Source: Sphingopyxis sp. BSN-002
GTDB lineage: Bacteria; Pseudomonadota; Alphaproteobacteria; Sphingomonadales; Sphingomonadaceae
Reading direction: 5' to 3'
Assembly: GCF_022024275.1 (NCBI RefSeq)
Contig: NZ_CP091804.1
Location: 3,304,501 to 3,368,500 of the forward strand
Length of the DNA: 64,000 bases
Numbering within the stretch: position 1 is the stretch's first letter; each line of letters opens with the position of its first letter. The translations under genes were made by a program, and so were the position numbers. The notes below the pieces were generated by a model, which saw only the letters and a program-made list of their open reading frames with translations, was not told where the DNA came from and did not search any database. This document shows, in pieces, positions 1 through 9,074 of the stretch.

Positions 1-1083
1 CGCGAGCCGCAGCTCCTGCGTCCATTTGCGGTTCTCGGTGAGCTGGTCGAAATAGACATAAGTGCCGAGCACCGCGTTCAGATTGGCGGTATAGTCGGCG
101 CGGAACGACTGGAGCTGTTCGCCATAGCTCGTCGCCGAGGTCAGCGTGACGCCGCCGAAATCATAGTCGATCGTGCCGTTGTAGAGCCGGTATTTCACAT
201 TGCTGAAGGTCGGCAGATATTCGGACTGCGTGAGCCCGCCATAGAGCGGCTTCAACGTCGCGGGATCGGCCTCGACGATGCTCGGCGCATCGACATAGAG
301 GTTCTGGAACAGCGCGCTCAGCCGGACGCTGAGACCGGCGTCGGGTTTCCAGAGCAGCGAGGCGCGGCCGCCGTAGTTTTCGAAGTCGTTGATATTGCTG
401 CGGACATTCGATCCCGCGGTGCCGATCGAGTCGATATAGCCGCCCTGTTTGCGGTACGAGCCCGACGCGCGGAAGGCGAGCGTTTCGCCAAGCGGCAGGT
501 TGACCATCGCCGCGCCGCGATACGAGGCGTCGCCGCCCCTGGTCAGTTCGAACCCGCCGAGCGCCTTGGCTTCGAGGCCTGCGGTCGAGGGGGCGTTGGT
601 GACGAACTTCAACAGGCCGCCGAGTGAGCTCGCGCCATAGAGTGTGCCCTGCGGACCGCGCAGAACCTCGATCCGCGCGATGTCGAAGCTGTCGAAATCG
701 CCCGCGAGTTCGGAGCCGTTGGCAAGGCCGGTGCTCGATCCGAAGGGGGTTTCGTCGACATAAACGGCAACGGTCGATGCGACCCCGCCGGTGTTGATGC
801 CGCGCAGGACAAGGCGTCCCTGACCGGGCGTGCCCTGAACGAGCTGGAGGCTCGGCACATTCTTGAGATAATCGGCGAAGTTCGTTGCTCCCTGTTCCTC
901 GAGCGTCGCGCCCGACACGACCGACACCGATTGCGGCACGTCGATCAACGTCTGCGCGCGCTTTTGTGCCGTGACGACGATCTCGTCCTGCAGCCCCGGC
1001 TCGGCGTCCTGCGCGAAGGCGGTGCCGGGCAGCATCAGGACAAGCGCGAGGGCGGTTCCGGCCCGAACATTGGATTGGCGCAT
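1..1083 (-). CDS. TonB-dependent receptor, N-terminal part (cut by window edge)
   Basis: Outer-membrane active-transport receptor that would import a substrate using TonB energy. I translated the minus strand from an ATG at 1083, and the frame stays open for 361 codons to the window edge, so the C-terminal barrel is missing. The start has a signal peptide (MRQSNVRAG, then a hydrophobic stretch, cut after AFA-QD). A plug domain follows with DEIVVTAQKR, the TonB-box-like start, and then RIEVLRGPQGTLYG, the hallmark of sphingomonad plug domains. It is transcribed away from the esterase at 1121-1993 or together with it, since the gap is only 37 bp on the same strand. Receptors of this kind usually sit beside the enzymes for their substrate. 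The substrate is not identifiable from sequence. Confidence 0.93.
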   Translation of the reverse strand, partial: MRQSNVRAGTALALVLMLPGTAFAQDAEPGLQDEIVVTAQKRAQTLIDVPQSVSVVSGATLEEQGATNFADYLKNVPSLQLVQGTPGQGRLVLRGINTGGVASTVAVYVDETPFGSSTGLANGSELAGDFDSFDIARIEVLRGPQGTLYGASSLGGLLKFVTNAPSTAGLEAKALGGFELTRGGDASYRGAAMVNLPLGETLAFRASGSYRKQGGYIDSIGTAGSNVRSNINDFENYGGRASLLWKPDAGLSVRLSALFQNLYVDAPSIVEADPATLKPLYGGLTQSEYLPTFSNVKYRLYNGTIDYDFGGVTLTSATSYGEQLQSFRADYTANLNAVLGTYVYFDQLTENRKWTQELRLA

Positions 1084-1120
1084 TCTGAAATCCCCTCTCA
1101 TCGATCTATAGTCCCGAACC

Positions 1121-1993
1121 TCAAAGGTCGCGGCCGAGCGCGAAGCGCATGCCGTGCAGAATGGCGGCCGGCGCCACCGAAACATGGTCGTCTTCGGCGA
1201 AGGCGACATGCCGGACCGCGGTGGCCCCCGCTTCGGTGAGCGCGTCGGCGAAGTCCTTTGCGGCATCGACCATGCGCGCGTTCCGGATCTGCGCCTGCGC
1301 CTCTTCCAGCGTCACGCCGATGCCGTCGGGGACGCTGGTCGGCAGCTCCTGCTCGTGTGCGCCGACATCGACGAAGATGCGCGGCTGGCGCGGCAGCGCA
1401 GCGAGGCGCTCGCCGAACGCGGGCAGCCGTTTCATGATCGAGAAGCCGTCCCACCACAGCGACGGGCTGCTGATGACGAAGGCCGAAAAGCTGGCGGGCC
1501 GGGTCAGCAGCGCGTGCGCCGCGAACAACCCGCCGAGCGAATGGCCGAAGAGGATCTGCTCGCCGCCGGCCGCTTGCGGATAGCGCGCAGCGATCTCCGG
1601 CTGCAACGTATCGGCCAGAAAGCCGAGGAAGGCATCTGCGCCGCCGCCCTGATCGCCGCCGATGGCCGCGCCGAGTCCGCCCAGGTCGGCGAGGGCCTCT
1701 GCGCCGATCGGCGGGGTCAGGTCGGCCGTGCGGCGCTTCAGAAAATCGCCATAGTCGGCGTCGTAGCCGATGCCGACGACATAGTGCGCCGGGAAGCCCG
1801 CGACGCTAGACACCGCACGCCCGATTTCGGCCGCCATGCCGAAGAGCATATCGCCGTCGAGGACATAGAGGACCGGTACGCCAGCGGCGGGGTCCGCTAC
1901 TGACGGCGCGGCGACACTGATCGTCAGCTCGCTGTGGCCCGACGGGTGGGCGAGGGTGAATTGTTCCAGCGATGCGCGTACCGAAAAGGGCAT
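1121..1993 (-). CDS. Enterochelin-esterase-like alpha/beta hydrolase
   Basis: Serine esterase of the Fes/esterase-D-like group (COG2819 type), about 290 residues. Visible features are the strand VLYVLDGD near residues 42-49, the nucleophile elbow GHSLGG with its serine near residue 152, and a C-terminal histidine region (EDDHVSV). I chose the ATG at 1993 because GGAG lies 7 nt upstream. A GTG at 2032 would add 13 residues but lacks a properly spaced ribosome binding site. It lies just upstream of the truncated TonB receptor on the same strand, so the two are probably co-transcribed. It may hydrolyse an ester, perhaps of the imported substrate or of a siderophore. It is divergent from the MFS gene at 2125, with an inverted repeat between them. 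Confidence 0.8.
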   Translation of the reverse strand: MPFSVRASLEQFTLAHPSGHSELTISVAAPSVADPAAGVPVLYVLDGDMLFGMAAEIGRAVSSVAGFPAHYVVGIGYDADYGDFLKRRTADLTPPIGAEALADLGGLGAAIGGDQGGGADAFLGFLADTLQPEIAARYPQAAGGEQILFGHSLGGLFAAHALLTRPASFSAFVISSPSLWWDGFSIMKRLPAFGERLAALPRQPRIFVDVGAHEQELPTSVPDGIGVTLEEAQAQIRNARMVDAAKDFADALTEAGATAVRHVAFAEDDHVSVAPAAILHGMRFALGRDL

Positions 1994-2068
1994 TGGCCTG
2001 CTCCAAGCGGGAGGTGGCGCTGACCGGCTCACCTCCGTCTTTGCTGCGACGACACATCTGCCCCATTT

Positions 2069-2094
2069 ACAATAAAGTCAACTTGTTTTATTGT
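2069..2094. promoter_or_regulatory. Inverted repeat between esterase and MFS genes, candidate operator
   Basis: Perfect 8-bp arms, ACAATAAA at 2069-2076 and TTTATTGT at 2087-2094, enclose a 10-bp AT-rich centre (GTCAACTTGT). It lies in the divergent promoter region between the esterase (start 1993) and the MFS transporter (start 2125). The core AGTCAACTTG resembles AGTCAAACTTG in the repeat at 5667-5703, so the TetR protein at 5012 might bind both. That is inference. Confidence 0.45.
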
Positions 2095-2124
2095 GGCGTG
2101 ACGCAACAAGCTCGGGAGAGCGAT

Positions 2125-3474
2125 ATGGAAATCGGAACGGCAGGGGACGGCGAGGGCACGGCGCGCAGCGCCGCCGCTTGGGCGTGGTACGGGCTCGGTG
2201 TACTGCTGATGACGACGCTGTTCGCTTTCGTCGTTCGCCAGATGCTGAGCCTCGTCGCGCCCTCGCTCCAGACGTCGCTCGGTTTCAGCGACCTGCAGCT
2301 CGGCATGTTGCAGGGGCTCGGCATGGCCGTCTTCGCGAGCGTCGCAAGCTATCCGATGGGCTGGCTCGCCGACCGCTTCGGTCGTCGCCTCGTTCTCGCG
2401 CTCGGGGTCGCCTGCTGGTCGCTGGCGACGGGGCTCTGTGCGTTTCAGGACAGTTTCGGCGGCCTGTTTGCGGCAACGATCGGCATTGCGATCGGTGAAG
2501 CCGGACTCGCGCCGATCGTCTTTGCGCTGATCCCCGATCTGTTTCCCGAGCGGCAGCGCAATACCGCGAACTTCATCTTCTATGGCGGGTCGCTGCTCGG
2601 CGCGGGGCTGGGCATGGCGCTTGGCGGCGCCTTGCTGCAATGGCTTGCGCAGGCAGAAGATGTGCTTCCTGCGGCGCTCGTGAGCGTCGATAGCTGGCGC
2701 ATCGCGATGATGCTGATCGCGCTGCCGGGACCGATCTTCTTTCTGCTCGTGCTGACGATGCCGCTGGGAAGCAAGGCCGGCTTGGCGGCATTGGCCGTTG
2801 CCGACGGCGCCCCGCACGACTTTCTTCCCTATGCACACGCGCATCGGCGCACGCTGCTTTGCGTCTTCGGATCGATCTTTGCGATGGCGGTGGCGATGAC
2901 GTCGGGCGTCATGTGGTTTCCGCTCGCGCTTCCGCGCGCGTTCGGGATCGATCCGGCGACCGTGGGGGTAGGGCTTGGCACCGCGATCACGATAGCGACG
3001 CTGGTCGGCGTCGTCCTTGCGCCCGCCTTGCTCAGGCTGCGGCGGCGCGACGCCGATCTCGACCCGCTCCGCGTCGCCGCGATCTTCGTCGCCTTGACGC
3101 CGCTTCCCGCCGCCTTCCTGCCGTTCACGACCTCGCCATTTCAGGCGTATCTCGTCGCGGGGGTACAGGGCGCGCTGGGCATCGCCGCCTCCTCGTTGAT
3201 GCCGGGCGTGCTACAGAATCTCGCGCCGCCGCATCTCCGATCGCGCGTCCTCGCGCTACTCGGAATCGTCAACGCGCTGGCCCTTGCGGCCTCGCCGCTC
3301 GCGATCGGTGCGCTTTCGGGGCTGATCGCGGGGCCGCGCGGCATGCTGCAGGCGATTGCAATCATCAGTCTGCCGGCGCTGATCGTCTCGGCGATACTGA
3401 TGGCATTCGCACCTAGCCCTTATGCCGCTACGCTCCGGGCGATCCGGCCCGGGCTTTCGAAGGAATTCCCATGA
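2125..3474 (+). CDS. MFS transporter
   Basis: Major facilitator superfamily transporter of 449 residues with 12 predicted membrane segments. The typical motif A between TM2 and TM3 is clear (GWLADRFGRR, near residues 79-88). The closest look is the sphingomonad family of 'spinster-like' MFS proteins that sit beside amidases and TonB receptors. I chose the ATG at 2125 because GGGAGAG precedes it by about 5 nt. The open frame extends further upstream, but that part crosses the inverted repeat. The stop codon overlaps the amidase start (ATGA at 3471-3474), so the two are translationally coupled. It probably moves the amidase substrate or product across the inner membrane. Confidence 0.88.
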   Translation: MEIGTAGDGEGTARSAAAWAWYGLGVLLMTTLFAFVVRQMLSLVAPSLQTSLGFSDLQLGMLQGLGMAVFASVASYPMGWLADRFGRRLVLALGVACWSLATGLCAFQDSFGGLFAATIGIAIGEAGLAPIVFALIPDLFPERQRNTANFIFYGGSLLGAGLGMALGGALLQWLAQAEDVLPAALVSVDSWRIAMMLIALPGPIFFLLVLTMPLGSKAGLAALAVADGAPHDFLPYAHAHRRTLLCVFGSIFAMAVAMTSGVMWFPLALPRAFGIDPATVGVGLGTAITIATLVGVVLAPALLRLRRRDADLDPLRVAAIFVALTPLPAAFLPFTTSPFQAYLVAGVQGALGIAASSLMPGVLQNLAPPHLRSRVLALLGIVNALALAASPLAIGALSGLIAGPRGMLQAIAIISLPALIVSAILMAFAPSPYAATLRAIRPGLSKEFP

Positions 3475-4871
3475 CGACCGCGCCTGCCCCTTTGGACATG
3501 ACCGACATGCGCGAAGCGCTCGCTTCGGGGCGGACCACCGCGTCCGCGTTGGTCGATCAGGCGATCGAACGCGCCGAAGCGGTCAATCCGAAGCTCAACT
3601 TCATGGCCTGGCCGACGTTCGATCGCGCGCGGGCGCAGGCTGCCGAGCCGCTGTCAGGGCCGCTCGGCGGCATTCCGACACTGATCAAGGACATGCTCCC
3701 TGAAAAGGGCCTACCCGCAAGTTTCGGATCGGCCGCGCTGCGCGATTTCATCCCGTCCGACGATGCCCCCTATATGCGCGCCATTTCCGCCGCGGGCCCG
3801 ATCTCCATCGGGCGCTCCACGATGCCCGAGCTCGGTCTGAACGCGGTCACCGAATCGCCGTTGTTCGGCCCGACGCGCAACCCGTGGAATCCGGATTACA
3901 CCCCCGGCGGCTCGTCCGGCGGCGGAGCGGCAGCGGTCGCGGCCGGGGTGGTTCCGATCGCGCACGCGAGCGACGGGCTCGGATCGATCCGCCACGGCGC
4001 GGCGCCGTGCGGCCTCGTCGGCCTCAAGCCTTCGCGCGGTCGAAATGCCGGAGAGGAGGCTTTCCGGTCGATCTCGGACCTGACCGTAAACGGCTGCGTC
4101 AGCCGCACGGTGCGTGATACCGCGGCCTGGCTCGAGGCAACGCAGACGCGCGATCCTGCTTGTCTGACGCCGATTCCGCTGGTGACGTCCCCTGTCGATC
4201 ATCGCCTGCGCATTCACTCTTACGGCCGCGTGATGCGAACGGGCGGGCTGCCCGACGCCAGCGTCCAGCGGGTTTTCAGCGATGCGATCGCTTTGCTGGG
4301 TCGGCTCGGTCATACGGTTGCGGACGCCGACCTTCCCTTCGACGGGCCTTCGGCGATGGGACTCCTCGGCACCATCACCGAGGGTATGTTCTGTCGCCGT
4401 CTCGGGATGCTCTCGCAGGCGATCGGGATCAAGGTCAAGGTCGAGGATCTTGAGCATCGGTCGGCGACGCTGATCGCCGCCGGCGAGGCGATCGACGACG
4501 CGCAATTCGCGTCGGCCTGGGCGGCGATGGAGGATATTGTCGCAGCTTATCTCGACCGACTGGACCAGATCGACATCTGGATGACCCCGACGCTTAGCAC
4601 CGAAATTCCGCGCATCGGCGTGTTCGGACCCGACGTTTCGTGGCTCGATCAAAAGGATCCCCTCATCGACTATGCGGGTTATTGCTGGATCGACAATTTC
4701 GCCGGCACACCATCGATCAGCCTGCCGATCGGGTTCAGCGACGATGGCCTTCCGGTTGGTATCCAGTTTGCGACCCGGGTCGGTGGCGAGGCTCTGCTGC
4801 TTGGGCTCGCCTATCAGCTGGAAGCAGCAATTGAATGGCAGCGCGCGGTTCCCGCGATATGGGCAGGATAG
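3471..4871 (+). CDS. Amidase (amidase-signature family)
   Basis: Amidase-signature hydrolase, 466 residues, which cleaves carboxamides with a Ser-Ser-Lys triad. All three residues are visible: Lys73 in TLIKDM, Ser149 (with Ser148) in the glycine-rich GGSSGG, and the nucleophile Ser172 in GLGSIR. The second block reads SDGLGSIRHGA, where most relatives have DTGGSIR; this is a mild deviation that keeps the catalytic serine. It is coupled to the MFS gene by a 4-bp overlap. No glutamyl-tRNA amidotransferase partners are nearby, so a catabolic amidase or aryl acylamidase is more likely than GatA. The substrate is unknown. Confidence 0.9.
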   Translation: MTTAPAPLDMTDMREALASGRTTASALVDQAIERAEAVNPKLNFMAWPTFDRARAQAAEPLSGPLGGIPTLIKDMLPEKGLPASFGSAALRDFIPSDDAPYMRAISAAGPISIGRSTMPELGLNAVTESPLFGPTRNPWNPDYTPGGSSGGGAAAVAAGVVPIAHASDGLGSIRHGAAPCGLVGLKPSRGRNAGEEAFRSISDLTVNGCVSRTVRDTAAWLEATQTRDPACLTPIPLVTSPVDHRLRIHSYGRVMRTGGLPDASVQRVFSDAIALLGRLGHTVADADLPFDGPSAMGLLGTITEGMFCRRLGMLSQAIGIKVKVEDLEHRSATLIAAGEAIDDAQFASAWAAMEDIVAAYLDRLDQIDIWMTPTLSTEIPRIGVFGPDVSWLDQKDPLIDYAGYCWIDNFAGTPSISLPIGFSDDGLPVGIQFATRVGGEALLLGLAYQLEAAIEWQRAVPAIWAG

Positions 4872-5011
4872 CTTTCGTAGCGCATCATCTACGCTCGCCT
4901 TTTCGAGATTCGCCCAAGAGCAGTCAGTCCGCAAGCGGCCAAATGCGAAATGTTCGGCTGGCAGACTTCGGCCGAGTTTGACGTTTTGGCGTTGTGGAGC
5001 CAAATGATCCA

Positions 5012-5668
5012 ATGAGCGATTTGACTTCCATTCCTGTTGCCGGTCGGCCGCGCCGGATGACGCGACGTGGCATCGACGCGCGGGAGAAGATTCTCGACGC
5101 GACGATCGCTTGCATCGTGCGCGCAGGCTTCACCGCGACCACGGTCGAGCATGTGATGGTCGAAGCCGGGCTCAGCCGTGGTTCGGTGCTGCACCAGTTT
5201 CCGAACCGGGTCGCGCTGATGGTGGCGGCCGCCGAACTGGCGATGCGGCGCGTCATGGATTCGGCGCGGGTCATGGCCGAGGCAATCGAGGACCCCTTCG
5301 AGCGCCTGTCCGATTACGCGCGCATTTCGTGGGAAACGCACTCGCTGCCCGAGGGTTTGGCGCTGACCGATATCCTGCTGGCGGCGCGCTGGGACCGCGA
5401 ATTGCTCGACGGGCTGCAGCCGGTTACGAGCAGGGTTGAGCAGGAGATCCACGACGAGTTCATCAAGCTCGCAAGCGAAGCGGGGTTCACCGACGCCGAG
5501 GCGCTGGTGCCGCACGGCTGGCTGCTGATCGCAAGCGTTCGCGGGCTGATCATCGAGCATAGCGTGAACCAGTCGCGCCCAATGATCATAGCAGCGATCG
5601 AGCGTATGAAGGAGCGGCACCGGCGGTTTTGCGCCAATCTCGCGGCTCGAAGCGACACGGGGTTTTAA
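5012..5668 (+). CDS. TetR/AcrR family transcriptional regulator
   Basis: One-component repressor of about 218 residues. The N-terminal helix-turn-helix is recognisable near residues 27-70 (ILDATIACIVRAGF, then LSRGSVLHQFPNR). The rest is a helical ligand-binding domain. The ATG at 5012 is preferred. A GTG at 4994 is in frame and would add six residues; a GGAG lies 12 nt before the ATG. The stop codon overlaps the first arm of a long inverted repeat (5667-5703) that lies just upstream of the TonB receptor gene. Self-standing control of the receptor and of the downstream catabolic operon is the likely role. The effector is not known. Confidence 0.87.
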   Translation: MSDLTSIPVAGRPRRMTRRGIDAREKILDATIACIVRAGFTATTVEHVMVEAGLSRGSVLHQFPNRVALMVAAAELAMRRVMDSARVMAEAIEDPFERLSDYARISWETHSLPEGLALTDILLAARWDRELLDGLQPVTSRVEQEIHDEFIKLASEAGFTDAEALVPHGWLLIASVRGLIIEHSVNQSRPMIIAAIERMKERHRRFCANLAARSDTGF

Positions 5669-5703
5669 TTAGTCAAACTTGATTAGTCGATCTTGACTAA
5701 TTT
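5667..5703. promoter_or_regulatory. Long inverted repeat upstream of TonB receptor, candidate TetR operator
   Basis: Perfect 10-bp arms AATTAGTCAA (5667-5676) and TTGACTAATT (5694-5703) flank a 17-bp centre, which repeats ATTAGTC once more at 5682-5688. It begins inside the TetR stop codon and ends 63 bp before the receptor start. TTGACT in the right arm could serve as a -35 box, but I see no convincing -10. Likely binding site of the TetR protein just upstream. Confidence 0.55.
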
Positions 5704-5766
5704 GGGGCAATCTGATTTTCTGGTCGGGAGGCGGCGCCATAAGCCGTCCCCGATAAGGAGAGTTGG

Positions 5767-8091
5767 ATGTCCAAGGGATTTGCGGCGCGACTTTGCGCCA
5801 GTGTGACCTACGCAGCATTGATTGTTGCCACGCCGGCCATGGCGCAGACCGCCGAGGCCGGTAGCGAAGAGGCGGCGCAAAGCGCGCCGGCCGACAATGC
5901 AGGCGAAATCATCGTCACCGCCCAGCGCCGCGAACAGTCGCTGAACTCGGTCCCGATGTCGATCACCGCGATCGGCGGCGATCAGCTCACAGCGCAGGGC
6001 ATCAACACCGTTGCCGACCTCGCGAAGATCGTTCCGGGCCTGACCTTTACCCGGAGCCAGATCGCGACCCCGGTCTATACGATCCGCGGTGTCGGCTTTT
6101 ACGAATCGACCCTCGCGGCATCGCCCGCGGTCAGCGTCTATGTCGATGAAGTGCCACTGCCTTTCGCGATCCTGACGCAGGGCGCCGCGCTCGATCTGTC
6201 GCGCGTCGAGGTGCTCAAGGGTCCGCAGGGCACGCTCTATGGTCAGAACGCCACCGGCGGCGCGATCAACTATATCTCGGCCAAGCCCGGCAATGATTTC
6301 GAGGCGGGCGCCGATGCCAGCTTCGGGCGTTTCAACGCGTTCGAACTGTCGGGCTTTGTCAGCGCACCGTTGACCGATACGCTCGGCGTTCGCCTCAGCG
6401 CGCGCGTCGACGAGGGCGGCGCCTGGCAGCAGAATTACACCCGCGACGACAAGCTGGGCAGCGCGCGCCGCATCGCGGGCCGCGCGCTGGTCGTCTGGAA
6501 CCCGACCGACACGCTGGAATTCACGCTCAATCTCAACGGTTGGCGCGACAAGTCGGACGTGCAGGCGCCGCAGCTGACCGCGCACACGCCCTATAACCCG
6601 GCCGGCGCCTATCCCTATGTACTCGCGACGCCGCTGGCGCCCGAAAAGGCGCGCGCTGCCAACTGGTCGGCGTCGACCCCGATGCGCCGCGACGATGATT
6701 TCTATCAGGCATCGCTCCGTACCGACCTCGACGTTTCCGACGACGTCCGCCTGACCTCGATCACCTCGTGGCTCGAATTCAATACCGACGCCACGCAGGA
6801 TCTCGATGCAACGCAGTGGCGCCAGCTCGACAGTTATACGCCGGGCAGCGTGAAGAGCTTTTTTCAGGAACTGCGGCTGACGGGCACCAGCGGCGACGCG
6901 CGCTGGATCCTCGGCGCCAATTATTCGCACGACAAGGCGAGCGAGCAGCAGATCCTCTTCACCAACGACCTCAGCAGCAACGTCATCATTCCCGGGCTGC
7001 CGATCCTGACCGTGTCGGCGGTGTTCACCAACCAGAAGGTGACCACCTATGCGGGCTATGCGAATGTCGAATATGATCTGACGCCGAACCTCACAGCGCA
7101 AGGCGGCATCCGCTACACGCGTAACGAGCGCAGCTTCAATGGCTGCGGCTATGACGGGGATGGCACGACCTATTTGAGCTTCAACGTGCTGACCGAGCTG
7201 TTCACCGGCGCGCCGCCAATCACACCGATCCCGGCCGGCGGCTGTCTGACCTTCAGTCCCGAGTTCCAGCCGTCGCTGGTCGTCGATGAGCTGAAGCAGG
7301 ACAATATCTCATGGCGGGGCGGCCTGACCTACACATTCGACAATCGCGCGATCGTCTATGCGAACATTTCGCGCGGGTGGAAGGCCGGCGGGTTCCCCAC
7401 GGTACCGGCCTCTTCCTTCACGGGCTTCCTGCCCGCAACGCAGGAATCGCTGCTCGCCTATGAGGCCGGCTTCAAGCTGCCGCTGGCCGACCGCACGCTG
7501 CAGCTTAATGCCGCGGGCTTCTATTACGACTATTCGGACAAGCAGGTTCGCGGCCGTATCCTCGATCCGATCTTCGGGCTGCTTGAACGGCTGGTAAATA
7601 TCCCGACCTCGCACATTTACGGTGTCGAGGCGGCGATTGACTGGCGCCCCGTCGAAGGGCTGACCGCCAATTTGTCGGGCACCTATGTGAAGAGCCGGAT
7701 CGACGAATTTACCGGCTATAACGGCACCGGCGTTTTCGCCGATTACGAAGGGTCGGCTTTCCCGTTCACCCCGAAGTGGCAGGCGACCGCCGACGTCCAG
7801 TATAAATGGCCCGTCAGCGATCGCTGGAACGCGGTGATCGGCACCAACGTCAACTACAACAGCGCGACCAACTCGACCTTCGGCGATCCCGCGATCCTGC
7901 GGATCAATGCGCGGACGCTCGTCGATCTGCGCGCCGGGATCGAGAGCGAGGATGGCAAGCTGCGCGTCCAGCTCTGGGGCCGCAACGTCTTCAACGAATA
8001 TTACTGGAACTCGACCTTCCAGGCCGACACCGCGTGGCGAATGGCGGGCCGCCCCGCGACATATGGCATCTCGGTCGGCTGGCGCCTGTGA
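5767..8091 (+). CDS. TonB-dependent receptor, complete
   Basis: Complete outer-membrane receptor of 774 residues. A signal peptide ends at PAMAQ. The TonB-box-like stretch GEIIVTAQRREQ is followed by a plug with RVEVLKGPQGTLYGQNATGG. The beta-barrel ends with YGISVGWRL and a terminal hydrophobic residue, as expected for outer-membrane insertion. AAGGAG lies just before the ATG. The gene is the first of a run of seven genes with overlapping or near-overlapping ends (5767-13476), so it probably supplies the substrate for the enzymes that follow. Related sphingomonad receptors import steroid, terpenoid, aromatic or glycan-derived compounds. The sequence does not say which. Confidence 0.95.
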   Translation: MSKGFAARLCASVTYAALIVATPAMAQTAEAGSEEAAQSAPADNAGEIIVTAQRREQSLNSVPMSITAIGGDQLTAQGINTVADLAKIVPGLTFTRSQIATPVYTIRGVGFYESTLAASPAVSVYVDEVPLPFAILTQGAALDLSRVEVLKGPQGTLYGQNATGGAINYISAKPGNDFEAGADASFGRFNAFELSGFVSAPLTDTLGVRLSARVDEGGAWQQNYTRDDKLGSARRIAGRALVVWNPTDTLEFTLNLNGWRDKSDVQAPQLTAHTPYNPAGAYPYVLATPLAPEKARAANWSASTPMRRDDDFYQASLRTDLDVSDDVRLTSITSWLEFNTDATQDLDATQWRQLDSYTPGSVKSFFQELRLTGTSGDARWILGANYSHDKASEQQILFTNDLSSNVIIPGLPILTVSAVFTNQKVTTYAGYANVEYDLTPNLTAQGGIRYTRNERSFNGCGYDGDGTTYLSFNVLTELFTGAPPITPIPAGGCLTFSPEFQPSLVVDELKQDNISWRGGLTYTFDNRAIVYANISRGWKAGGFPTVPASSFTGFLPATQESLLAYEAGFKLPLADRTLQLNAAGFYYDYSDKQVRGRILDPIFGLLERLVNIPTSHIYGVEAAIDWRPVEGLTANLSGTYVKSRIDEFTGYNGTGVFADYEGSAFPFTPKWQATADVQYKWPVSDRWNAVIGTNVNYNSATNSTFGDPAILRINARTLVDLRAGIESEDGKLRVQLWGRNVFNEYYWNSTFQADTAWRMAGRPATYGISVGWRL

Positions 8092-9074
8092 TCCCACCCG
8101 CCTTCCGTACGATCGCCACCAACGGCATCAACCTGCGCGTGGCGACAGCCGGCGAAGGGCCGTTGGTGGTGCTCGTGCACGGCTTTCCCGAAAGCTGGGC
8201 GGCGTGGCGGCATCAGATCGGACCGATCGCGGCAGCGGGCTATCGGGTTTGCGCGATCGACTGCCGCGGTTACGGCGGCAGCGACAAGCCGGACGCTATC
8301 GAATCCTATGATCTGGAAAGCATGACGGCCGATATCGCGGGCGTCGTCGATGCGATGGGCGATGGCGAGCCCGGCATTTTGATCGGTCACGACTGGGGCG
8401 CGTATCTGGTCTGGCACACTGCGCTGCTGCACCCCGATCGGGTCCGTGCGGTCGCCGCCCTGTCGGTGCCGTTCATCGGCGTCGCCGAGGTCGCTTTGAT
8501 CGATGCGCTGAAGCCCGTCTATGCGGATCGGGGCCGCTTCTTCTATCAAGACTATTTTCAGGCTCCCGGTACCGCCGAAGCCGAAGCGGAAGCCGACCTC
8601 GACGCCTTTGTTCGCCGTTTCTATTTCTGGTTGGCGGGGGAAGCGCCCGACGGTCTGGGCGACGACCGGCCCGCCGATTCCCGCTTGCTCGACGGATTGC
8701 CTGACCCCGAACCTTTTCCGGCGTGGCTGCCCGAGGCGGACATTGCGTATCTGGTCGGCGAATTTCGGGCCAGCGGCCTTCGCGGACCGCTCAACCGTTA
8801 TCGCAACCAGCACCGCGACGTCGCCCATCTGGAGCCGTGGCGCGGACGGATGATCGACCAGCCGGCGCTCTATATCGGCGGCACGCGCGATCTGGTGCTG
8901 TCGATGCTGCCCGGCTTCGACATGATCGCGGCGATGCGGGCGCAGGTACCCAATCTGTCCGATGCGATCCTTCTCGATGGATGCGGACATTGGACACAGC
9001 AGGAGCGGCCGGAGGCGGTGACCGCGGCGCTTCTGACCTGGCTGGAACAAGTGAAAGAAGGACAGACGCGATGA
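8088..9074 (+). CDS. Epoxide-hydrolase-like alpha/beta hydrolase
   Basis: Alpha/beta hydrolase of 328 residues. The oxyanion motif HGFPES lies near residues 31-36. The nucleophile elbow is GHDWG, with Asp102 where lipases have serine; that is the signature of epoxide hydrolases and haloalkane-type dehalogenases. The acid/base histidine is in GCGHWTQQE near the C-terminus, and an aspartate (TRDLVL) precedes it. The start is a GTG that overlaps the TonB receptor stop (GTGA at 8088-8091). An ATG-initiated version further upstream would run through the receptor gene and is rejected. It probably opens an epoxide or hydrolyses an ester-like bond in the imported compound. Confidence 0.85.
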   Translation: MIPPAFRTIATNGINLRVATAGEGPLVVLVHGFPESWAAWRHQIGPIAAAGYRVCAIDCRGYGGSDKPDAIESYDLESMTADIAGVVDAMGDGEPGILIGHDWGAYLVWHTALLHPDRVRAVAALSVPFIGVAEVALIDALKPVYADRGRFFYQDYFQAPGTAEAEAEADLDAFVRRFYFWLAGEAPDGLGDDRPADSRLLDGLPDPEPFPAWLPEADIAYLVGEFRASGLRGPLNRYRNQHRDVAHLEPWRGRMIDQPALYIGGTRDLVLSMLPGFDMIAAMRAQVPNLSDAILLDGCGHWTQQERPEAVTAALLTWLEQVKEGQTR

